Part shown: positions 41,491 to 50,904 of the stretch, one piece after another
Position numbering within the stretch: position 1 is the first letter of the stretch
How the letters are laid out: every line of letters starts with the position of its first letter
Assembly: GCA_051647535.1 (NCBI GenBank)
Contig: JBOFEA010000002.1
Coordinates: forward strand, 1-64,000
Length of the DNA: 64,000 nt
DNA from: Brevinema_A sp051647535
GTDB taxonomy: Bacteria; Spirochaetota; Brevinematia; Brevinematales; Brevinemataceae
Direction: 5' to 3'
Translations under genes and position numbers: made by a program
The notes under the pieces: generated by a model
Seen by the model: the letters and a program-made list of their open reading frames with translations, nothing else
Told to the model about the DNA's origin: nothing
Database searches by the model: none

Positions 41491-43164
41491 ATGAAATACT
41501 GGTTATTTAGTTTATTGTTTATCCCTATATGTGTTTGGTCTCAAACACCCGAAGAAACAGCTCAAAAATTAGGAATATTAACTCTTCTTCCACCTATTAT
41601 CGCTATTACGTTGGCCTTTCTCACTAGACAAGTCCTTGTATCATTATTTGTCGGTTTATGGACAGGTACTCTTTTGTTAAGTTTCAGTGATGGAATTTCT
41701 TGGCTTGATTTCTTTTCCAGTTTTAATATGATTCCAAAAACCATTGTCAGTTCCCTTAACAGTAGTTTCAGTGCTGGAATTATTATGCAAGTTATAACAA
41801 TCGGTGGATTGATCGCTGTTATAGGACGCACCGGTGGAGCAAGAGCTGCCGCTGAAGTAATCTCCCGTAAAGCCAAATCTCCACGCTCTGCTCAAGTATT
41901 ATCATGGTTTTTAGGATTATTGATTTTCTTTGAAGATTATGCAAGTGCTTTGATTACCGGCTCTGTAATGCGTCCTGTCACCGATAAACTCAAAGTATCC
42001 CGTGAAAAATTAGCATTTATTGTAGATGCTACAGCAGCTCCTATTGCTTCTCTTGCCTTGATATCAACGTGGATTGCTTTTGAACTGACAACACTTAAAA
42101 GTGCTTATGAAATTATTGGCCAGCCCGATATAAATGTATATCATATCTTTATACAAACAATTCCTTATCGATTTTATAATATTCTTATGATCGGCTTTGT
42201 TTTAATCAATGCCCTTTCAAATAAAGATTTCGGTCCTATGCTGAAAGCAGAATCTCTTGCCAGATCAGGAAAAATCAACTCTTCAGATACTACTCAAAAT
42301 GGTATTGACGTGTTAGAACCTCTTCCAAATGTTCAATTGAACATTTGGAATGCTATTGTACCATTATTTGTTCTAATAAGTAGTGCAATTATTGGTTTCG
42401 CAGCAGAAGGTTATAAAGGATTAATGCTCAAAAATCCTTCCGCTTTCGAAACATTAAGCGGATACCCATTAATTATTGAAATGCTTGGAGCTTCCAGTGC
42501 CAGCTTCGTACTTTTTCAAGCAGCCTTAGCTGCTTCTCTTACTGCTTTTCTTATGTCTGTTGTCATCACAAAGACTGTTTCATTTTCTGAAATTCTAAAT
42601 GTTTGGCTTGAAGGAGCAAAAAACTTATTTGGATCTGCAGGATTAATTTTAATTTTAGCTTGGTCTTTATCTGCTATTGTTAAACCTCTTGGAACTAATT
42701 TCTATCTTGTTAGCTTATTACAAGATATTCTTCACCCTTCATTACTCCCTATGTGTGTTTTTATTACAGGAATGCTGATCTCTTTCTCAACCGGAACAGC
42801 TTATGGAACTATGGGAATTCTTATGCCTTTGGCAGTTCCTCTGGCATTCTCATTATCAGGAAATGATCATACTATAATGATGGCTTCTGCAAGTGCTGTT
42901 CTGGCAGGTGCTGTCTTTGGAGATCATTGCTCGCCTATTTCCGATACCACTCTTTTATCTTCTGTTGGAGCCGGCTGTCCTATCATTGATCACGTAAGAA
43001 CGCAAATGCCTTATGCTCTTTTTATTGGATTGATAGCTATTATGGTCTCTTTATTTGTTATGGTATTTAAATTACCCTTATTAATAACTTACATTACAGC
43101 TTTTGCCTTTATCATTTTCGTAGTCAATATAATTGGAAAAAAACCTGAAAATTCTGAATTATAA
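41491..43164 (+). CDS. NhaC-family Na+/H+ antiporter
   Basis: A 557-residue membrane protein with about 12 hydrophobic segments, of the NhaC (Na+/H+ or Na+-malate/lactate) superfamily. Conserved features are FFEDYASALITGSVMRPVTDKLKVSREKLAFIVDATAAPIASLALIS, then FSTGTAYGTMGILMPLAVPL and FGDHCSPISDTTLLSSVGAGCPIIDHVRTQMPY, typical of the family. The N-terminus looks like a signal peptide (VWSQT). Ion and co-substrate cannot be fixed from sequence. ATG behind TTGGAGG. The 88-base gap after guaA contains a TTATCA-CAGC-TGATAA inverted repeat and no clear promoter. Confidence 0.88.
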   Translation: MKYWLFSLLFIPICVWSQTPEETAQKLGILTLLPPIIAITLAFLTRQVLVSLFVGLWTGTLLLSFSDGISWLDFFSSFNMIPKTIVSSLNSSFSAGIIMQVITIGGLIAVIGRTGGARAAAEVISRKAKSPRSAQVLSWFLGLLIFFEDYASALITGSVMRPVTDKLKVSREKLAFIVDATAAPIASLALISTWIAFELTTLKSAYEIIGQPDINVYHIFIQTIPYRFYNILMIGFVLINALSNKDFGPMLKAESLARSGKINSSDTTQNGIDVLEPLPNVQLNIWNAIVPLFVLISSAIIGFAAEGYKGLMLKNPSAFETLSGYPLIIEMLGASSASFVLFQAALAASLTAFLMSVVITKTVSFSEILNVWLEGAKNLFGSAGLILILAWSLSAIVKPLGTNFYLVSLLQDILHPSLLPMCVFITGMLISFSTGTAYGTMGILMPLAVPLAFSLSGNDHTIMMASASAVLAGAVFGDHCSPISDTTLLSSVGAGCPIIDHVRTQMPYALFIGLIAIMVSLFVMVFKLPLLITYITAFAFIIFVVNIIGKKPENSEL

Positions 43165-43194
43165 AATAAAAACAAAAGGAGTACAAGTACATCA

Positions 43195-43734
43195 ATGAAA
43201 ATAAAATATTACTTATTGATTATCATTTTATCACTACCATCTATGGCTTTTTCATGGGATCTTAATGGATGGGTTAGTTATGAGCAGCAATTTGGTGCAT
43301 TAGACAATAAATTTATTACATATGGTGGTTCGTCAGCAGGTATTTTGTTGGGACCAATTGCTATTGGAGTAGGATTATATGGTAATTTCCCCTATAAATC
43401 CTCATTTTCTCAATTTTCTGAAGAACAAAATTTAACAGCTATTTACGGCGGAGGTATTATTGGATACTCTTCTCCTGAAATTGAAGATATATTAGGAATA
43501 CGACTAAATGTACTTTTAGGATATGGCTCTCTTGATATTTTTTCTAATAAAACAGGGCATTTTATCGTATCTCCAAGTTTGTATTTTGATTTGTATATTA
43601 TTGAACACTTAGCATTGAGTTTCGGTTTAACATATCGTTACTTTCACAATGCTCCAAGTATGTTAGGTATTAACAAACCGGAAAACAGTTTTGCAGGATC
43701 AATCAGTATTTCTTGGATCGATCACAATAAATAA
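43195..43734 (+). CDS. Secreted, probable outer-membrane beta-barrel protein
   Basis: A 179-residue protein with a signal peptide (MKIKYYLLIIILSLPSMAFS) and predicted cleavage before WDLNG. The mature part alternates hydrophobic and polar residues with Gly-rich turns and many aromatics (GGSSAGILLGPIAIGVGLYGNF, then IIGYSSPEIEDILGIRLNVLLGYG and LALSFGLTYRYF), consistent with an eight-stranded barrel. The C-terminal strand ends SISWIDHNK, not in a terminal Phe. No family recognised. AAAGGAG precedes the ATG. It lies 30 bases after the NhaC gene and before a terminator, so it is co-transcribed with the antiporter. Confidence 0.65.
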   Translation: MKIKYYLLIIILSLPSMAFSWDLNGWVSYEQQFGALDNKFITYGGSSAGILLGPIAIGVGLYGNFPYKSSFSQFSEEQNLTAIYGGGIIGYSSPEIEDILGIRLNVLLGYGSLDIFSNKTGHFIVSPSLYFDLYIIEHLALSFGLTYRYFHNAPSMLGINKPENSFAGSISISWIDHNK

Positions 43735-43766
43735 AAAAAACACTCACAAATGTGAGTGTTTTTTTT
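43733..43766. terminator. Bidirectional terminator
   Basis: CACTCACA (43741-43748) pairs with TGTGAGTG (43751-43758), flanked by A8 and T8. It serves both converging genes, the barrel protein (+) and the lipoprotein (-). Confidence 0.93.
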
Positions 43767-43777
43767 ATTATAATTTT

Positions 43778-44263
43778 TTATCTTACGATATAGTCAGATC
43801 CATAATTATCTGAAATCCATTCTTGATTTACGAATACGTATTCAATAATAGAGATTTTACCATTTGATAAAAGCTTATAATCACGATAATTTTGCACTGG
43901 TACACATATACTTGGACGAGAAAAACGAGCTGTATTTTTATCAACCATTTTAATAAATGTTGACTTGTATTCTCTTCCACTAAGAATGTCATTCAAATAC
44001 AATTCACCATCTTGAGAAAAACGTCCAATAGGTAATTCTTCTCCTTCAGCCATTGTTGGTGCCCAAATAAGCTGTTTTCCTTTAACAGTTGCAAAAAAAT
44101 CCAAACCAGATGGAATAACTTCTCCACCATTACCATTATCGTCTTCAGGCAAAACAACTTCTTCTTCAACAATGACTTCTTCAATAAGATTTTGTGATTG
44201 CTGTGATAACGCACCACATCCTACAACAGAAATCAATCCTAATAATACAAATAAATTCTTCAT
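43778..44263 (-). CDS. Putative lipoprotein, function unknown
   Basis: A 161-residue lipoprotein. Start at ATG 44263 (MKNLFVLLGLISVVGCG), with GAGGA upstream. The lipobox is VVGC. After it comes an acidic linker (LIEEVIVEEEVVLPEDDNGNGGE), then a small domain with FATVKGKQLIWAPTMAEGEELPIG and RFSRPSICVPVQNYRDYKLLSNGKISIIEYVFV, which contains beta-strand-like repeats. No family recognised. The acidic tether suggests an exposed domain. It is a single-gene unit. Confidence 0.7.
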   Translation of the reverse strand: MKNLFVLLGLISVVGCGALSQQSQNLIEEVIVEEEVVLPEDDNGNGGEVIPSGLDFFATVKGKQLIWAPTMAEGEELPIGRFSQDGELYLNDILSGREYKSTFIKMVDKNTARFSRPSICVPVQNYRDYKLLSNGKISIIEYVFVNQEWISDNYGSDYIVR

Positions 44264-44345
44264 ATTATACAATCCTCTACTTTTTCTTGACAATACTGAT
44301 TATATATGCATATTATAACATAGTTTAAAATAATATTCAATCTTT

Positions 44346-45587
44346 TTACAAATTATTTCTTCTAACCAGTAAACTTAATAATTCAACATGATGCGTTTGT
44401 GGAAACATATCTACTAAATATAACTCCTTCAATTCATATTCCTGAGAAAGAAGTGCTATATCACGTGCCATTGTCGACGCTTTACAAGAAGAATAAATAA
44501 TTTTCTTTGGTGCTCTTTCCAACAAAAGATTTCGTGTAAACTCATCCATTCCAGCTCTTGGAGGATCAACAATTATTACGTCAGCATATCCGATTTGACG
44601 AAGACACTCTCCAGCATCACCAAGCATAAATCTAACATTAGAAGAAATATCGTTAATCTGCATATTATAGAGAGCATCTTGAACAGAAGCCTTTGCGATT
44701 TCTACCCCTATTGTTTCATGAGCATAATGTGATACAAATAAAGTTATTAATCCTATACCACAATACAAATCAACAATACGTTCATTTTTTTCTTTGTCTA
44801 AGAAAGAAATGATTTTCTCTATCCACAATGGAACCAAATAAGGATTTACTTGAAAAAAGCTGTCCTTAGAAATTTTATAAGTAATTGATTTTTCATTGAC
44901 AGTTATTGTTTCATGAACAGGCTGATCCTGATATTCATAAGAAGGAACCCAATACACTCCTATCTCGCCTGTTATAGAGGCTCTGATTTTAAAATTATGA
45001 GGAGGAAAAGGAAATTCTTCATTTTCGAGCAAATGCTGTTTTTTCATAGATTGAAAAGCGTTAGAAATAATAGGCATTTCAAGCATACATCTATCAATAT
45101 CTATAATAGATTTAGAATCTTTTCGAAAAAATCCCATCAATTGTTTACGAGGATTAACTTTATAAGTCATATTATTACGATATTCTAAGGATTTAGGAGA
45201 TGCTAATATGCCGGAAACAGATACTTTCATTTGAGCAATATGTTCAAATGTTTCTTCGATAAGATATTTTTTCATTTCAAGTTGTTGAGAATATTCCAAT
45301 ATTTGATAATCACATCCTCCACAATAAGAAAAATATGGACATGGTGCTTGGGTTCGAAGAGGAGAAGATTCTAAGATTTCTATAGGATCAGCCATTGCAT
45401 AATCCTTAGCTTCTTTATATATTTTAACTTTAACTAATTCACCCGGAAGCACATACCGTACAAACAACACTTTTCCAGAAGCATCATGTGCTAAAGCAGC
45501 ACCTTCTCCAGCAAATTTTTCTATTTTTACAATTTCTTCACGATCAGATGATTTAAGTTTTCGTGATTCTTTACCGCTGAATTCCAT
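44346..45587 (-). CDS. 23S rRNA (uracil-C5)-methyltransferase, RlmD/RumA family
   Basis: A 413-residue enzyme that methylates a uridine in rRNA or tRNA with AdoMet. The N-terminal TRAM domain covers about 20-75. The iron-sulfur cluster ligands are in CPYFSYCGGC, plus a later Cys. AdoMet motifs are VDLYCGIGLITLF and DVIIVDPPRAGMDE. The catalytic nucleophile is the Cys in IYSSCKASTMARD. It ends with the base Glu region HVELLSLLVR. ATG at 45587 chosen for GGGAG just upstream; it overlaps the end of the CNNM gene by 17 bases. The exact target uridine (U747 or U1939) cannot be read from sequence. Confidence 0.92.
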   Translation of the reverse strand: MEFSGKESRKLKSSDREEIVKIEKFAGEGAALAHDASGKVLFVRYVLPGELVKVKIYKEAKDYAMADPIEILESSPLRTQAPCPYFSYCGGCDYQILEYSQQLEMKKYLIEETFEHIAQMKVSVSGILASPKSLEYRNNMTYKVNPRKQLMGFFRKDSKSIIDIDRCMLEMPIISNAFQSMKKQHLLENEEFPFPPHNFKIRASITGEIGVYWVPSYEYQDQPVHETITVNEKSITYKISKDSFFQVNPYLVPLWIEKIISFLDKEKNERIVDLYCGIGLITLFVSHYAHETIGVEIAKASVQDALYNMQINDISSNVRFMLGDAGECLRQIGYADVIIVDPPRAGMDEFTRNLLLERAPKKIIYSSCKASTMARDIALLSQEYELKELYLVDMFPQTHHVELLSLLVRRNNL

Positions 45588-46905
45588 GAAGACTCCCGGA
45601 TGATTCGTTATTATCAATATTTTGTTTTTTGAGATAATTTTTACTGATATTTTTTTTAATTGAAATAGTATGTATACGCCGGCCTTCTAAAGACATTACT
45701 TCAAAATACCATGGTTTTTGATAAACAATATCACCTTGATTCGGCATTCGGCCTAATTTTTCCATAATAAATCCACCAACTGTTTTGGCTTCAACAGATT
45801 CAAATTCTAAATTTAACACGTCTAATAAGTCATTAATATCACACAGACCGTTTGCTGAAACAGATCCATCGATTTCCATTTTAAAATCTATTTCACCTTC
45901 TTCCATAACTTCGCCGACAATTTCAGTAACAATATCCTCAATCCTTAACACACCGACAATACCACCGTATTCATCAGCAACAAACGCTAAAGGAAGATTG
46001 TGTTTCTGCATTTGGACAAGAATTTTTTCTAAATAGGCTGTTTCAGGAACAAAAAATGCTTCTTGAATATACGATTCAATTGATTCATGAGATTCTGCAG
46101 CTATTAAATCTTTAGCACGAATACGGCCTATAGGATTATCTATTCGCGAATCATATACCGGAAGAATCGAAATAGAATAGTTCTGCATTAATTCCAATGC
46201 TTTATACACTGTTTGTTTTTTTTCAATACAAATTAATTGAGATAAAGGAGTCATTGCTTCACTGGCACGAATATCACGAAATTCTAAAATATTATTAATA
46301 AATTCACGTTCACCGGCATTTAATGCCCCGCTTCTTAAAGAAATATCCAATAATTCTTGAAACTCTCGCTTTGCAAAACCATGCTCTAAAGGACCATGTA
46401 ATCCAAATATACGTGAAAACAAATTCGTTACCAAACGAAAAATCCAAGCAATAGGAAACATGATAAAAAAGATTACTATCCATATATACGCAAATCGATA
46501 CGACAACTTATCCGTAAAAGAATGCCCTAATGCTTTAGGAAGAATTTCAGCCAACAAAAGTGAACAAGGAGTCATAATTAATGTTGTCCAAACAGGAATC
46601 CATATGAGAGATACATGAAAGGCTTCAGAAAGCATTTTTGAGACAAACAAGGTACTAAGAATTAATGTCACATTGTTTAAAATAACAATTGATGTTAAAA
46701 ACTTAGAAGAATGTTCTGTCAAGAAAACAAGAATTTTTGCAGATAAATCTTGTTTTTCGTTTTTTGCATATAGAATAATTCTATTAATCGATAAAAAACT
46801 CGTTTCACTACCACCTAAAAATCCACTAAGCAAAAAATTAATAAACGCACACGAGAAATAATAAGCAGCAAGTTCCCAATTTGGATAAGACATCCATTCC
46901 ATCAT
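45571..46905 (-). CDS. CNNM/TlyC family membrane protein with CBS pair and CorC_HlyC domain (first paralogue)
   Basis: A 444-residue protein: a DUF21/CNNM transmembrane domain (about 10-200; four helices, GGSETSFLSINRI), two CBS domains (about 215-330; ASEAMTPLSQLICIEK, then LPLAFVADEYGGIVGVLRIEDIV) and a C-terminal CorC_HlyC domain (DLLDVLNLEFESVEAKTVGGFIMEKLGRMPNQGD). Such proteins export Mg2+/Co2+ or sense metals; the name TlyC hemolysin is historical. It overlaps the adjacent paralogue by 4 bases (ATGA) and the RlmD gene by 17. Together with the next gene it may form a heteromer. Confidence 0.9.
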   Translation of the reverse strand: MMEWMSYPNWELAAYYFSCAFINFLLSGFLGGSETSFLSINRIILYAKNEKQDLSAKILVFLTEHSSKFLTSIVILNNVTLILSTLFVSKMLSEAFHVSLIWIPVWTTLIMTPCSLLLAEILPKALGHSFTDKLSYRFAYIWIVIFFIMFPIAWIFRLVTNLFSRIFGLHGPLEHGFAKREFQELLDISLRSGALNAGEREFINNILEFRDIRASEAMTPLSQLICIEKKQTVYKALELMQNYSISILPVYDSRIDNPIGRIRAKDLIAAESHESIESYIQEAFFVPETAYLEKILVQMQKHNLPLAFVADEYGGIVGVLRIEDIVTEIVGEVMEEGEIDFKMEIDGSVSANGLCDINDLLDVLNLEFESVEAKTVGGFIMEKLGRMPNQGDIVYQKPWYFEVMSLEGRRIHTISIKKNISKNYLKKQNIDNNESSGSLHGIQR

Positions 46906-48137
46906 GATTTCACCCTAACAGATAAGCTTTCAATACGAGTAGCCGAACGTTCACGTACCGTTATAACCAACTCTCCTTGTTCAAAAGTATAGAAAAGAGG
47001 AGGAATTTCCCCAATTTGTTCAATAAGAAAGCCTGCAATTGTTTCATATTCTTCACTTGTAAAATGGGAGCTGAATTTCTCGTTAAAATCAATTAAAGAC
47101 ACTTCACCTTTAACAATATAACGATTAGGAAGTTGCTGAATAATATCAACATCTTTTTCAAAATCTTCATCAACAACTTCTCCTACTAATTCCGCCATAA
47201 TATCACTCAAAGTGACAATTCCCAAGAAATCTCCATATTCATCAACAACACCTGCTATTCGAATATTCTTCTCTTTAAAATCTTCTAACAAACTTCCTAA
47301 CGTTTTTGATTCAGGAACAAAATAGATTGGTTTCATATATTCTATAACACTGATATCATATTTATTTTGATGCTGACGACATTGGAATGCAATATCTTCA
47401 AAATGAATAACACCGACAACATTATTATCTTTTCCTTTATATACAGGAATTTTACTATGCTGGGTTTCTATTAAATCTTCTATCAATTCAGATAATAACT
47501 CTTGCTCGCTAACAGAAAATACCCTTGGCCGCGGTGTCATCACAGCAGTGACACGCCTCTCTGCCAACGATAAAACACGACCTATTAATAATTTTTCTTC
47601 ATCTTTCAGAAAATTACCTCTAGAAACAATATTATATAAAGCCATACGTCTATCATCTTTATTTTCAGGTTCAGAAAGAAAATGAGAAAACTTATTTGTC
47701 AGAGTTTGGGATAGAGAATTGATTGGAAAGGCAATATTGCCAAGAATTTTGTATAAAAAAGAAATAGGAAGCAGAATAATCGGTACAATAATTTGATAAT
47801 TAGAACTAGAGAAAGATTTTGGCAGAATCTCACCAAAAAGAATGATAATCCCAGACAAAATTAACGTAGATAACAATAAAGAAAATTGATATCCTAATGT
47901 ATTAAATAATGATTCTAAAACAGTGACCAGCAAAATATTAACAATTGTATTCGCTATTAAAATAGTTACAAGCAATAATGTTGCATCTTTAAGAAGTTTA
48001 CGAATAATACGAACATCATTTTGTTTAAAATAGCGTATTTTTAATTCATCTAAAGAAAAGATTGCAGTCTCAGAAGCAGATAGAAAAGCAGATAACAATA
48101 TTAGTATGATAGATAATATTAAGAAAATTATACTCAT
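46902..48137 (-). CDS. CNNM/TlyC family membrane protein with CBS pair and CorC_HlyC domain (second paralogue)
   Basis: A 411-residue paralogue with the same architecture: CNNM domain (about 5-180; SASETAIFSLDELKIRYF), CBS pair (about 195-310; VTAVMTPRPRVFSVSE, then IAGVVDEYGDFLGIVTLSDIMAELVGEV) and CorC_HlyC domain (about 330-405; FSSHFTSEEYETIAGFLIEQIGEIP). It starts 11 bases after degT and is coupled to the following paralogue by ATGA. Two adjacent paralogues are common in several phyla and hint at a hetero-oligomeric metal transporter. Confidence 0.9.
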   Translation of the reverse strand: MSIIFLILSIILILLSAFLSASETAIFSLDELKIRYFKQNDVRIIRKLLKDATLLLVTILIANTIVNILLVTVLESLFNTLGYQFSLLLSTLILSGIIILFGEILPKSFSSSNYQIIVPIILLPISFLYKILGNIAFPINSLSQTLTNKFSHFLSEPENKDDRRMALYNIVSRGNFLKDEEKLLIGRVLSLAERRVTAVMTPRPRVFSVSEQELLSELIEDLIETQHSKIPVYKGKDNNVVGVIHFEDIAFQCRQHQNKYDISVIEYMKPIYFVPESKTLGSLLEDFKEKNIRIAGVVDEYGDFLGIVTLSDIMAELVGEVVDEDFEKDVDIIQQLPNRYIVKGEVSLIDFNEKFSSHFTSEEYETIAGFLIEQIGEIPPLFYTFEQGELVITVRERSATRIESLSVRVKS

Positions 48138-48148
48138 AAATCAGCTAT

Positions 48149-49249
48149 CTACACCTTATCCAACACATCTAAGACGTTATCAATGATGATATTTTGAGAT
48201 TCTTCAGATAAAAATGGATACATTGGAAGACTTAGAATACTCTGTGATATTTGTTCAGCAATAGGACAAATATTTTCATATCCTAAATATTTAAAAGCAG
48301 GTTGGCTGTAAATTGTTTGAGGATAGTGTACTACAGTTGGTATACCGCGTTCTGCAAGCATTTCTTGGACTTTACTTCTTTGACGAACGTTAATAGTAAA
48401 TTGAGCCCATGCACTTCGATCAGTAAAAGATTCCTGCTTAACAAGATTTACTTTAGAAGAAACAAACGCTTTAATATAACGTTGAGCAATATGATTTCGT
48501 TTTTCCAATTCTTCTTCAAAATAAGGAAGTTTTGCCATCAACACAGCTGCTTTAATAGTATCAAAACGAGCATTTACACCTATTTCATGATGTTGATATC
48601 GAACAACTTGACCTTGATTAACAATACACCGGCATTTTTTAGCAAACTGTTCATCTTCAAAAAACATCATTCCACCATCACCAATAGTACCTAAGGGCTT
48701 AGTAGGAAAAAATGAAGTAGTACTGATAGCGGCAATACCACATGATTTCTTACCTTTGTATACAGCTCCAAAGCTTTGAGCACCATCTTCCATATGAAAC
48801 AAATTATGTTTTTTGGCAATTGCTTCAATTGCATCCATGTCAGATGTTTGGCCGTATAGAGAAACAGAAATAATGCCTTTAGTTTTGGAAGTAATGGCAG
48901 CCTCTATTTTAGTATGATCTATATTACATGTTTCCAGATTAATATCTACAAATACGGGTGTTAATTTTAGAAATGCAATTATCTCGGCAGTAGCAAAAAA
49001 TGAAAAAGGCGTAGTAATAATTTCATCACCTTCTTTAAGACCCATTGCGTACAATGGAATCATCAGAGCATCAGTACCTGAAGAAATAGCAACTGCTATA
49101 CGATTAGTATAATTACTCATCCATTCTTCAAGTTCAAAAACATCTTTCCCCATAATAAAGTCATTTCTATCAAGAACAGCTTGAATTCGATTATTAATCT
49201 CCGTTTTATATGCTTCATATTGAGCATGCAAATCGATAAATTTAATCAT
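48149..49249 (-). CDS. DegT/DnrJ/EryC1/StrS family sugar aminotransferase
   Basis: A 366-residue PLP enzyme that aminates nucleotide-linked keto-sugars. The N-terminal IKFIDLHAQYEAYKTEINNRI and GKDVFELEEW are the usual opening. The PLP site has SGTDALMIPLYAMGLKEGDEIITTPFSF, the Asp/Gln in MEDGAQSFGA, and the Schiff-base Lys in SFFPTKPLGTIGDGG. C-terminal part has ERGIPTVVHYP. It lies 12 bases after mlaD. An aminated sugar for envelope glycolipid or protein glycosylation is the probable product; no other sugar nucleotide genes are adjacent. Confidence 0.9.
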   Translation of the reverse strand: MIKFIDLHAQYEAYKTEINNRIQAVLDRNDFIMGKDVFELEEWMSNYTNRIAVAISSGTDALMIPLYAMGLKEGDEIITTPFSFFATAEIIAFLKLTPVFVDINLETCNIDHTKIEAAITSKTKGIISVSLYGQTSDMDAIEAIAKKHNLFHMEDGAQSFGAVYKGKKSCGIAAISTTSFFPTKPLGTIGDGGMMFFEDEQFAKKCRCIVNQGQVVRYQHHEIGVNARFDTIKAAVLMAKLPYFEEELEKRNHIAQRYIKAFVSSKVNLVKQESFTDRSAWAQFTINVRQRSKVQEMLAERGIPTVVHYPQTIYSQPAFKYLGYENICPIAEQISQSILSLPMYPFLSEESQNIIIDNVLDVLDKV

Positions 49250-49261
49250 TAAAGTTCCTTA

Positions 49262-50116
49262 TTAACTTTTAAATAAAAGACTTGGTTTAGCCTTTACTCT
49301 TTTTGTTGTTTCTTCTAAATTAGTGACAATAGTCCGCAAGCTATTATTTACTTCAGGATCTTTTAATACTGAAAGTGGAGCACTTGGTGAATTAATATCG
49401 GATAAAAAAATCTGTAAGTTAAGAAGACTTGCTTGTAAATTAGTAATCATTGATTCAAATTCTACATCGCTTACTGTGGACAATTTACGATCGAGTTGTG
49501 CAGTAATACTATTTAAATGTACAGAAGTTTTTACCAGATTTGAAACAATAATATTAATATTATTATGATTTTCTCTAATAATTTGTTTAGCGTCACTAGC
49601 GGCATCACTAAAAGAAGAAAGAATTCCACTAACACTTTGACCTAATTGATTATCAGTTTCTGAGGAAAACAAATCTGTTATTGTAGAAAAAATTCGATTA
49701 ATAGACATTGGATCATATCCGATTACTCTTTCATCAGGATCAAAAAAAGGAGCTTGACCTGTATAATTTTCAACAGCTAAATACTTTCCACCCACCAAAC
49801 TGGTTGAAAATATTTTAAATCGTGCATTACGATTAATTTTGTAGCGTTTCTCAATAAATAGTTCAACAATTAACAATGATCCTTCCAAATTGATTGAAGA
49901 AACCTGTCCAATAGCTTTACCTGATCCGACCATTATTTTTGATCCGAGAGTCAATCCGTCTAATTCATTAAAGGTGACGTATAAACTGTATCCGCCTTTT
50001 AATCGAGCAACAAGTTTATTAGAAACAACTACACTTAAAATAATTGCAATTAAGCCAATCAGCATAAAAGCACCTATTATGATTAAATTAGGATTATCTC
50101 TTTTAACTTCAGCCAT
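49262..50116 (-). CDS. mlaD: MlaD/MCE-domain phospholipid transport protein
   Basis: A 284-residue protein with one N-terminal membrane helix (about 10-30) and an MCE domain (about 38-115: YSLYVTFNELDGLTLGSKIMVGSGKAIGQVSSINL). A long helical, coiled-coil-like tail (about 150-265) follows. MlaD rings carry phospholipids between inner and outer membranes with MlaE and MlaF. The tail is longer than in E. coli MlaD (183 residues), as seen in many non-enteric homologues. ATG behind GAGGAG. It follows mlaF by 15 bases. MlaA/B/C are not in the window. Confidence 0.88.
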   Translation of the reverse strand: MAEVKRDNPNLIIIGAFMLIGLIAIILSVVVSNKLVARLKGGYSLYVTFNELDGLTLGSKIMVGSGKAIGQVSSINLEGSLLIVELFIEKRYKINRNARFKIFSTSLVGGKYLAVENYTGQAPFFDPDERVIGYDPMSINRIFSTITDLFSSETDNQLGQSVSGILSSFSDAASDAKQIIRENHNNINIIVSNLVKTSVHLNSITAQLDRKLSTVSDVEFESMITNLQASLLNLQIFLSDINSPSAPLSVLKDPEVNNSLRTIVTNLEETTKRVKAKPSLLFKS

Positions 50117-50131
50117 AATTTCTCCTCAAAA

Positions 50132-50890
50132 TTAATCTTTTGTCATAGGTCCGTATATATCACCAGCAAGAAACTGATTCATATAAGGATTATCCGAGTT
50201 ATCTAAATCAGCAACCGTACCTAAGAAATTGATCTTACCTTGAAACAGCAGCCCTATTCTATCTGCTACACGCTTAGCACTAGCCATATCATGAGTCACA
50301 ATAATAAATGTTGTACCAAGTTCTTTTTTTACATCTATAATCAATTGATCGACAACAGCTGTCATGATAGGATCCAAACCTGTTGTAGGTTCATCAAACA
50401 ATAGAATTTTAGGTTTGGTGACAATAGAACGTGCTAATGCAGCTCTTTTTCTCATTCCACCGGACAATTCCGAAGGCATTGTATTTTCTAGATTTGCTAA
50501 TCCGACAACATCCAAACAGTATGATACCCTTACTTTTTTTTCTCTATCAAGCATTTCAGGACAAAGATTATCGAGAACAAACAATAAATTTTGCCCCACC
50601 GTCATTGAATCAAAAATTGCACCATTTTGAAATAACAAGCCTATTGAAGCACGAATAGCATTCCATTCCAGTTCAGAAGCTCTAGTCATATCTTTACCGT
50701 GTATTGTGATACGACCTTCATCAGGAGTCATTAATCCGATAATATGCTTTAAAAGAACACTTTTTCCTGTACCACTTTGACCAACAAGAACAAACGTTTC
50801 ACCTTCTTGAATTGCCAATGTGAAATCATTAAGGACGTATCGATCACGCAAATATTTTTTTATATGAGAAAATTCTATAATATTTTTCAT
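50132..50890 (-). CDS. mlaF: MlaF-type ABC transporter ATP-binding protein
   Basis: A 252-residue ATPase of the MCE/Mla lipid transporter. Walker A is GQSGTGKSVLLKHIIGL, the Q-loop is LFQNGAIFDSMTVGQN (typical of MlaF), the signature is LSGGMRKRAALARSI, Walker B is LLFDEPTTGLDP and the switch is VTHDMASAKRVAD. ATG at 50890 preferred to an upstream TTG. It is 14 bases after mlaE and precedes mlaD. Confidence 0.92.
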   Translation of the reverse strand: MKNIIEFSHIKKYLRDRYVLNDFTLAIQEGETFVLVGQSGTGKSVLLKHIIGLMTPDEGRITIHGKDMTRASELEWNAIRASIGLLFQNGAIFDSMTVGQNLLFVLDNLCPEMLDREKKVRVSYCLDVVGLANLENTMPSELSGGMRKRAALARSIVTKPKILLFDEPTTGLDPIMTAVVDQLIIDVKKELGTTFIIVTHDMASAKRVADRIGLLFQGKINFLGTVADLDNSDNPYMNQFLAGDIYGPMTKD

Positions 50891-50904
50891 TATCAACCGC
50901 CATT